Shown here one piece after another: positions 60,312 to 64,000 of a stretch of 64,000 nucleotides of DNA. Under the pieces are notes generated by a model. That model ran no database searches. It was not told the origin of the DNA and was given only the letters and a program-made list of their open reading frames with translations. Numbering within the stretch: the first letter of the stretch is position 1; each line of letters opens with the position of its first letter. Source of the DNA: an uncultured Ellagibacter sp. (GTDB taxonomy: Bacteria > Actinomycetota > Coriobacteriia > Coriobacteriales > Eggerthellaceae). A program made the position numbers and the translations under genes. The stretch lies in NCBI RefSeq assembly GCF_934617235.1, contig NZ_CAKTTZ010000003.1, positions 27,385 to 91,384 on the forward strand, in the 5' to 3' direction.

Positions 60312-60395
60312 CGCTTTCTTCTTCCAATTCCGCAACGCGCTATTATGAAAGGTAGCGCGAAGAACGAGTCATCATGCACATCAAGGAGGCTCTGC

Positions 60396-63152
60396 ATGTC
60401 CAACGGCAATCCCACCTCATCTGACCAGGTCATACCCGCAGCTGGCAATCCTGCACCCTATTTGCAGAATCGCGAGCTGTCGTGGCTCGACTTCAATGAG
60501 CGCGTGCTCGAACAGGGCGCCGACGAGTCGGTCCCGCTTCTGCAGCGACTGAACTTCATCTCGATCTTCTGGAGCAACCTGCAGGAATTCTTCATGGTGC
60601 GCGTCGGCAGCCTGACCGACCTGTCACTCGTGAAAAAGCACATCGTCGATTCCAAGTCGAACATGACCCCCTCCGAGCAGCTTCGCGCCATTTACCTGCG
60701 CTGCCACGAACTCTACCCCGCCTACGAATGCACCTTCGAGCAGGTTCGCCTGATGCTGAGCAAAGTGGGCGTCACGCACGTTCGTCCCGACGAGCTCACC
60801 GAGGAGCAGCGGGCATTCCTAGCCGACTACGCCGAGGCGAACGTGACGCCGTTCCTCTCCCCGCAGATCATCAATGCGCGCCACCCCTTCCCCCACCTGG
60901 AAAACGGCGCGCTCTACATCGTTGTGCGCCTCGACGAGGAGGCCGACAACACGCAGGAGAAGGCCGAAGGCGGGCACAAGAAGAAGGACAAGAAAGGCAA
61001 GAAGGGCAAGGCCAAGCCGGCGAAGGAAGCGGCAAAGAGCGCCTCCCTTTCGCAGAACGTCGGTGCCGAAGGGACCATGCTCGGGCTCATCCCCCTGCCG
61101 CGCCAGTGCGCGCGCGTTGTGAAGCTGCCAGGCGAGGGCTTCTCGTTCATCCTGCTTGAGCATGTGGTGGAAATGGTCGCCGAACAGGTGTTTTCCATGT
61201 ACACCGTGAAGCACACCAACGTCATTTGCGTCACGCGCAACGCCGACATCGACGCGACGGAATCCACCGACGAGAACGACGAGGATTACCGCGAGCACAT
61301 GAAGCGCATCCTGAAGAAGCGCGCGCGTCTGGCCCCGGTGCGCCTCGAAAGCGAGCGCGAGCTCTCCGACACGCTCGAACCGCTGCTGCTCGACCGCCTG
61401 AACCTGAAGAAGCATCAGGTGTTCACGACATCGGTGCCGCTCGATTTGAGCTTCACCTGGGGTTTGTCGTCGCATCTCACCGAAAAGCAGAACGCGGCGC
61501 TGATGTATCCGCCGTTCACGCCCCAGTGGCCGGCCTGTCTCGACCGCAAGCGCCCCATCATGGACCAGGTGACGGCAGGCGGCGACGTGCTGCTTTCCTA
61601 TCCGTACGAGAGCATGGACCCGTTCGTGCAGCTTCTGCGCGAGGCGTCGCGCGACCCGCGCGTCATCTCGATCAAGATCACGCTCTACCGCCTGGCCAGC
61701 CAATCGCATCTCGCCGAGGCGCTCATTGACGCCGCGGAGAACGGCAAGGAGGTCACCGCGCTGTTCGAGCTGCGCGCGCGTTTCGACGAGAGCAACAACA
61801 TCGAATGGTCGCAGCGCTTTGAACAGGCCGGATGCAACGTTATCTACGGCTTCCGCGACTACAAGGTGCACAGCAAGATCTGCTGCATCACCCGCCAAAC
61901 CGAGGACGGCATCCAGCACATCACGCAGCTCGGCACGGGAAATTACAACGAGAAGACGGCCAAGCTCTACACCGACCTGTCGCTCATCACCACAAGCCCC
62001 TCGATCGGCCGCGACGCGATGGAGTTCTTCCGCAACATGGCGCTCGAGAACGTCTCGGACAACTACGACGTGCTGTGGGTGGCGCCTCTGCAGGTGAAGC
62101 CGCTTATCCTGAAGAACATCAACCACCAGATCGAGCTGGCGCGCCGCGGCGAGCCGTGCGGGCTGTTCTTCAAGACAAACTCTGTCACCGACAAGGAGAT
62201 CATCGATAAGATTGCCGAGGCGTCGCAGGCGGGCGTGAAGACCGTCATGCTCGTTCGCGGCATATCGTGCCTGGTGCCGGGCGTGGAAGGCTATACGGAG
62301 AACGTGCGCGTCGTGTCCATCGTCGGGCGAATGCTCGAGCACAGCCGTATCTACGGCTTTGGCCCGCGCGCGAACATGAAGGTTTACCTGGCGAGCGCCG
62401 ACCTCATGACGCGCAATATGGACAAGCGCGTGGAAATCGCTTGGCCGGTGCTCGACGAGAAGCTGCGCGAGCGCATTCTTTCCTACGTAGACGTTTCGCT
62501 TGCTGACACGGCGAAGCTCCGCGAGCTGCTTCCCAACCGCCGCTACACGCCGCTTGGATTCTTCGCGCAGGTGAGCCCCGAAGGCAAGACGATCAGGTTC
62601 GATTCGCAGGCGCATTTCATGGACGAAGCGCGGCTCAGGGCGCGCATGAGCACCGAGGTGGAAGTCGAGCGCGAGGTGGAGAAGCGCGAGGCGCTCGCGA
62701 GCGCTGAGCCCGCGAGCGCCGGAGAGCCGGCGGGTAACGCGGCGTATGCGACCGCGAGCATTCCCGTACCCATCGAGAAGCCCGCGGCAGGTGAGGCTGC
62801 TGAGGTTTCCGCAGGCGGAGCGGCCGAGGCGGCGGGCGAGGTTGCCGCAGGCGGGGACACCGAGGCGACGGGCGCACAGGAAGCTGGGGCCGCTGAGGCT
62901 GCCGGCGCTGCGGAGGCAAGCCGACCCACTAGCGCGGACGAAGCACCTGAGGCGGCGAACGCGACAAGCGAAGCCACTCCTGCAAGCAAAACTATCAACA
63001 GCGAGCCTGCGCTCGAGCCCGACGCGATCGAGCCCGCTGCAAAGCCCGCAAGCATGGCGATTTTGCCCCACATCGAGCAGCCGACGCACAAGCCGAGCCT
63101 GCTCGTGCGAGCCCTTGCCGCAGCCATTCGCTTCTCCAACAAGAGGAAGTAA
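60396..63152 (+). CDS. ppk: Polyphosphate kinase 1 with Lys-rich insert and Ala/Glu-rich tail
   Basis: A 918-residue enzyme that reversibly makes polyphosphate from ATP. It has NRELSWLDFNERVLEQ near residue 27, the catalytic His region DYKVHSKICCITRQ near 490, RMLEHSRIYGFG near 645 and VYLASADLMTRNMDKR. Two additions stand out: a Lys/Gly-rich insert at about 188-215 (KKKDKKGKKGKAKP) and an Ala/Glu/Gly tail of some 165 residues ending in a basic amphipathic stretch (VRALAAAIRFSNKRK). Typical PPK1 is about 690-740 residues. ATG 60396 follows AAGGAGG. A terminator follows. Confidence 0.96.
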   Translation: MSNGNPTSSDQVIPAAGNPAPYLQNRELSWLDFNERVLEQGADESVPLLQRLNFISIFWSNLQEFFMVRVGSLTDLSLVKKHIVDSKSNMTPSEQLRAIYLRCHELYPAYECTFEQVRLMLSKVGVTHVRPDELTEEQRAFLADYAEANVTPFLSPQIINARHPFPHLENGALYIVVRLDEEADNTQEKAEGGHKKKDKKGKKGKAKPAKEAAKSASLSQNVGAEGTMLGLIPLPRQCARVVKLPGEGFSFILLEHVVEMVAEQVFSMYTVKHTNVICVTRNADIDATESTDENDEDYREHMKRILKKRARLAPVRLESERELSDTLEPLLLDRLNLKKHQVFTTSVPLDLSFTWGLSSHLTEKQNAALMYPPFTPQWPACLDRKRPIMDQVTAGGDVLLSYPYESMDPFVQLLREASRDPRVISIKITLYRLASQSHLAEALIDAAENGKEVTALFELRARFDESNNIEWSQRFEQAGCNVIYGFRDYKVHSKICCITRQTEDGIQHITQLGTGNYNEKTAKLYTDLSLITTSPSIGRDAMEFFRNMALENVSDNYDVLWVAPLQVKPLILKNINHQIELARRGEPCGLFFKTNSVTDKEIIDKIAEASQAGVKTVMLVRGISCLVPGVEGYTENVRVVSIVGRMLEHSRIYGFGPRANMKVYLASADLMTRNMDKRVEIAWPVLDEKLRERILSYVDVSLADTAKLRELLPNRRYTPLGFFAQVSPEGKTIRFDSQAHFMDEARLRARMSTEVEVEREVEKREALASAEPASAGEPAGNAAYATASIPVPIEKPAAGEAAEVSAGGAAEAAGEVAAGGDTEATGAQEAGAAEAAGAAEASRPTSADEAPEAANATSEATPASKTINSEPALEPDAIEPAAKPASMAILPHIEQPTHKPSLLVRALAAAIRFSNKRK

Positions 63153-63253
63153 GCGAACAACTCAACCGTAAGTGATCGACCAAGAGAGATTCCAGTCGAA
63201 GGAACCCAGCAAGGGCAACCTAATCGCAAAACATCGCCCACGTCATAGGAAAG

Positions 63254-63281
63254 AAGAAGGCCCGCCTCGGCGGGTCTTCTT
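63254..63281 (+). terminator. Terminator after ppk
   Basis: AAGAAG-GCCCGCC pairs with GGCGGG-CTTCTT around TC, with a short T-containing end. Confidence 0.8.
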
Positions 63282-63367
63282 ACTGATTAATGTAATTAAA
63301 TGGGAATTGACCTGCGCCAACGCCCCTCGGACACACTATCTGTCCTATAAGCCAGTTTCTCCGGCTC

Positions 63368-63553
63368 CTACAACTGCCTCACGCCGTTCTCGATCTCCCA
63401 GTCGATGCTGCGCTCCCACGCCTCTTTCCACGTCGCAGGCGGGTTTCTGCGCTCTTCTTCATCGATAGCAGCAAGAACCTCGTCTGGAACGTTCGAAAGA
63501 CGGTCGGGTCTGTCGTCAACACCGAACGAGCTATAGTCTAGAACTCTTCCCAT
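63368..63553 (-). CDS. Small acidic protein, unknown function
   Basis: A 61-residue protein from ATG 63553 (MGRVLDYSSFGVDDRPDRLS) with a helical, Glu/Trp-containing C-terminal half (TWKEAWERSIDWEIENGV). The frame is open to 63583. Its first 16 bases overlap the end of the decayed upstream gene (ATGGGAAGAGTTCTAG), so it may have been translated with it. The size and coupling would suit an antitoxin-like partner, but nothing proves it. Confidence 0.45.
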   Translation of the reverse strand: MGRVLDYSSFGVDDRPDRLSNVPDEVLAAIDEEERRNPPATWKEAWERSIDWEIENGVRQL

Positions 63554-64000
63554 TTGATACCGTGGCTCCCTTCGTACCCGCACACGACCTCAATCGCAGC
63601 CTCATATCTACCCGCTCCCGTCTTAACCATTCTCTCGATCTTCCCGTCGAAAACTCAACCCCCGAACGGCCTGCCCCCAACTTCATAATTGTAGATCTCG
63701 CCGTTGCGCAGGGTGACCGCGCTTCTTCGATGCGCCCCAATTTGCGAAGCATCAAGAGCCATCGCCGGAACCGCCGGCCACCCTTCTTTTCGAAAAACGG
63801 GGTGCGGTGGACAAAATTCGTCGATATGTGAGTCCTCGGGCTCGCGGGTGACCGCTCGCTCGCGCTTCCGCCGGCATTTGTCCAGGTCAGATTTTCCGAA
63901 AGAAAGTTAACTCTTTGCTACTCCTCACATATCGACCTTTTATGTCGATGTTGTCTAGCGATTCCGACAATCCCATGACCTGCGGTTTTGTGTGCGAGAA
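63538..64000 (-). pseudogene. Decayed gene with frameshift and in-frame stop, 5' end outside window
   Basis: On the minus strand, protein-like sequence enters from the right edge (PQVMGLSESLDNIDIKGRY, then SSKELTFF) and stops in its frame near 63890. It continues in another frame as DLDKCRRKRERAVTREPEDS, then CPPHPVFRKEGWPAVP and NGEIYNYEVGGRPFGG. It then meets TGA at 63655-63657 and resumes in the same frame as VFDGKIERMVKTGAGRYEAA to TAG at 63538-63540. One frameshift and one nonsense codon fit a dead gene. I recognise no family. Confidence 0.5.

Noticed and set aside
63655..63657. Selenocysteine codon
   Set aside because: A nearby frameshift in the same gene points to decay, no selenoprotein family is recognised, and a selenocysteine insertion element could not be established by eye.

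Overview
The window looks like chromosome from a high-GC, anaerobic Gram-positive of the Coriobacteriia, most plausibly Eggerthellaceae (a Slackia-like genus). This is inferred from gene content: a 1653-residue 2-hydroxyacyl-CoA-dehydratase-activase-type protein, a UPF0210 gene, UPF0261 and PEP-hydrolase-domain genes side by side, a RecJ-helicase fusion, an L17 with an acidic tail, and a BspA-like surface protein with SLH repeats. The genus is not proven from the sequence. Most genes are on the minus strand.

Layout. 1-1.5 kb: molybdenum cofactor genes (moeA, then a MoaB/Mog-type gene cut by the left edge). 1.6-2.9 kb: enolase. 3.1-7.5 kb: an EcfT-type permease and the ribosomal/RNA polymerase operon infA-rpmJ-rpsM-rpsK-rpsD-rpoA-rplQ. 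7.7-8.7 kb: tRNA-Gln, tRNA-Lys and xpt. 8.7-11.2 kb: a heavy-metal exporter, DUF554 and DUF1847 genes. 11.4-13.9 kb: an 85-bp repeat, groEL and groES under a CIRCE operator. 13.9-16 kb: a NarL-type two-component pair. 16-19.1 kb: a MITE-like element, a MOSC gene with a terminator-like leader, a small membrane protein, a YgjP-type hydrolase and rsmI. 19.2-21.5 kb: a split Tm-1-like pair. 21.7-25.2 kb: a surface LRR protein and an orphan HipA-like kinase. 25.3-31.5 kb: gltB-gltD. 31.8-37.4 kb: the giant activase under a TetR regulator. 37.7-40 kb: UPF0210 followed by a scar region with a duplicated UPF0210 tail, a truncated ATPase and 32-bp iterons. 39.9-44.4 kb: YkgJ-like protein, ettA, RNase Z-like hydrolase, nitroreductase, tlyA. 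44.5-44.7 kb: a compact type I toxin-like locus. 44.8-48.6 kb: lysC-asd and an MFS transporter. 48.7-53.9 kb: a phospholipase C-like protein, DUF47, an MBL hydrolase and rel. 54-55.6 kb: an AT-rich patch with a lipoprotein and unknown genes. 55.7-59 kb: the RecJ-RecQ-like fusion. 59.3-63.2 kb: ppx-ppk. 63.4-64 kb: a decayed gene running off the right edge.

How the genes work together. gltBD assimilates ammonium, lysC-asd starts the aspartate-family pathway, ppx-ppk turns over polyphosphate, rel sets (p)ppGpp and groESL is HrcA/CIRCE-type regulated. The most unusual material is the symmetric toxin-like locus at 44.48-44.72 kb, the TA-bounded inverted-repeat element at 16.07-16.23 kb, the leader hairpin before the MOSC gene, the RecJ-helicase fusion and the degenerating region at 39.1-39.9 kb.
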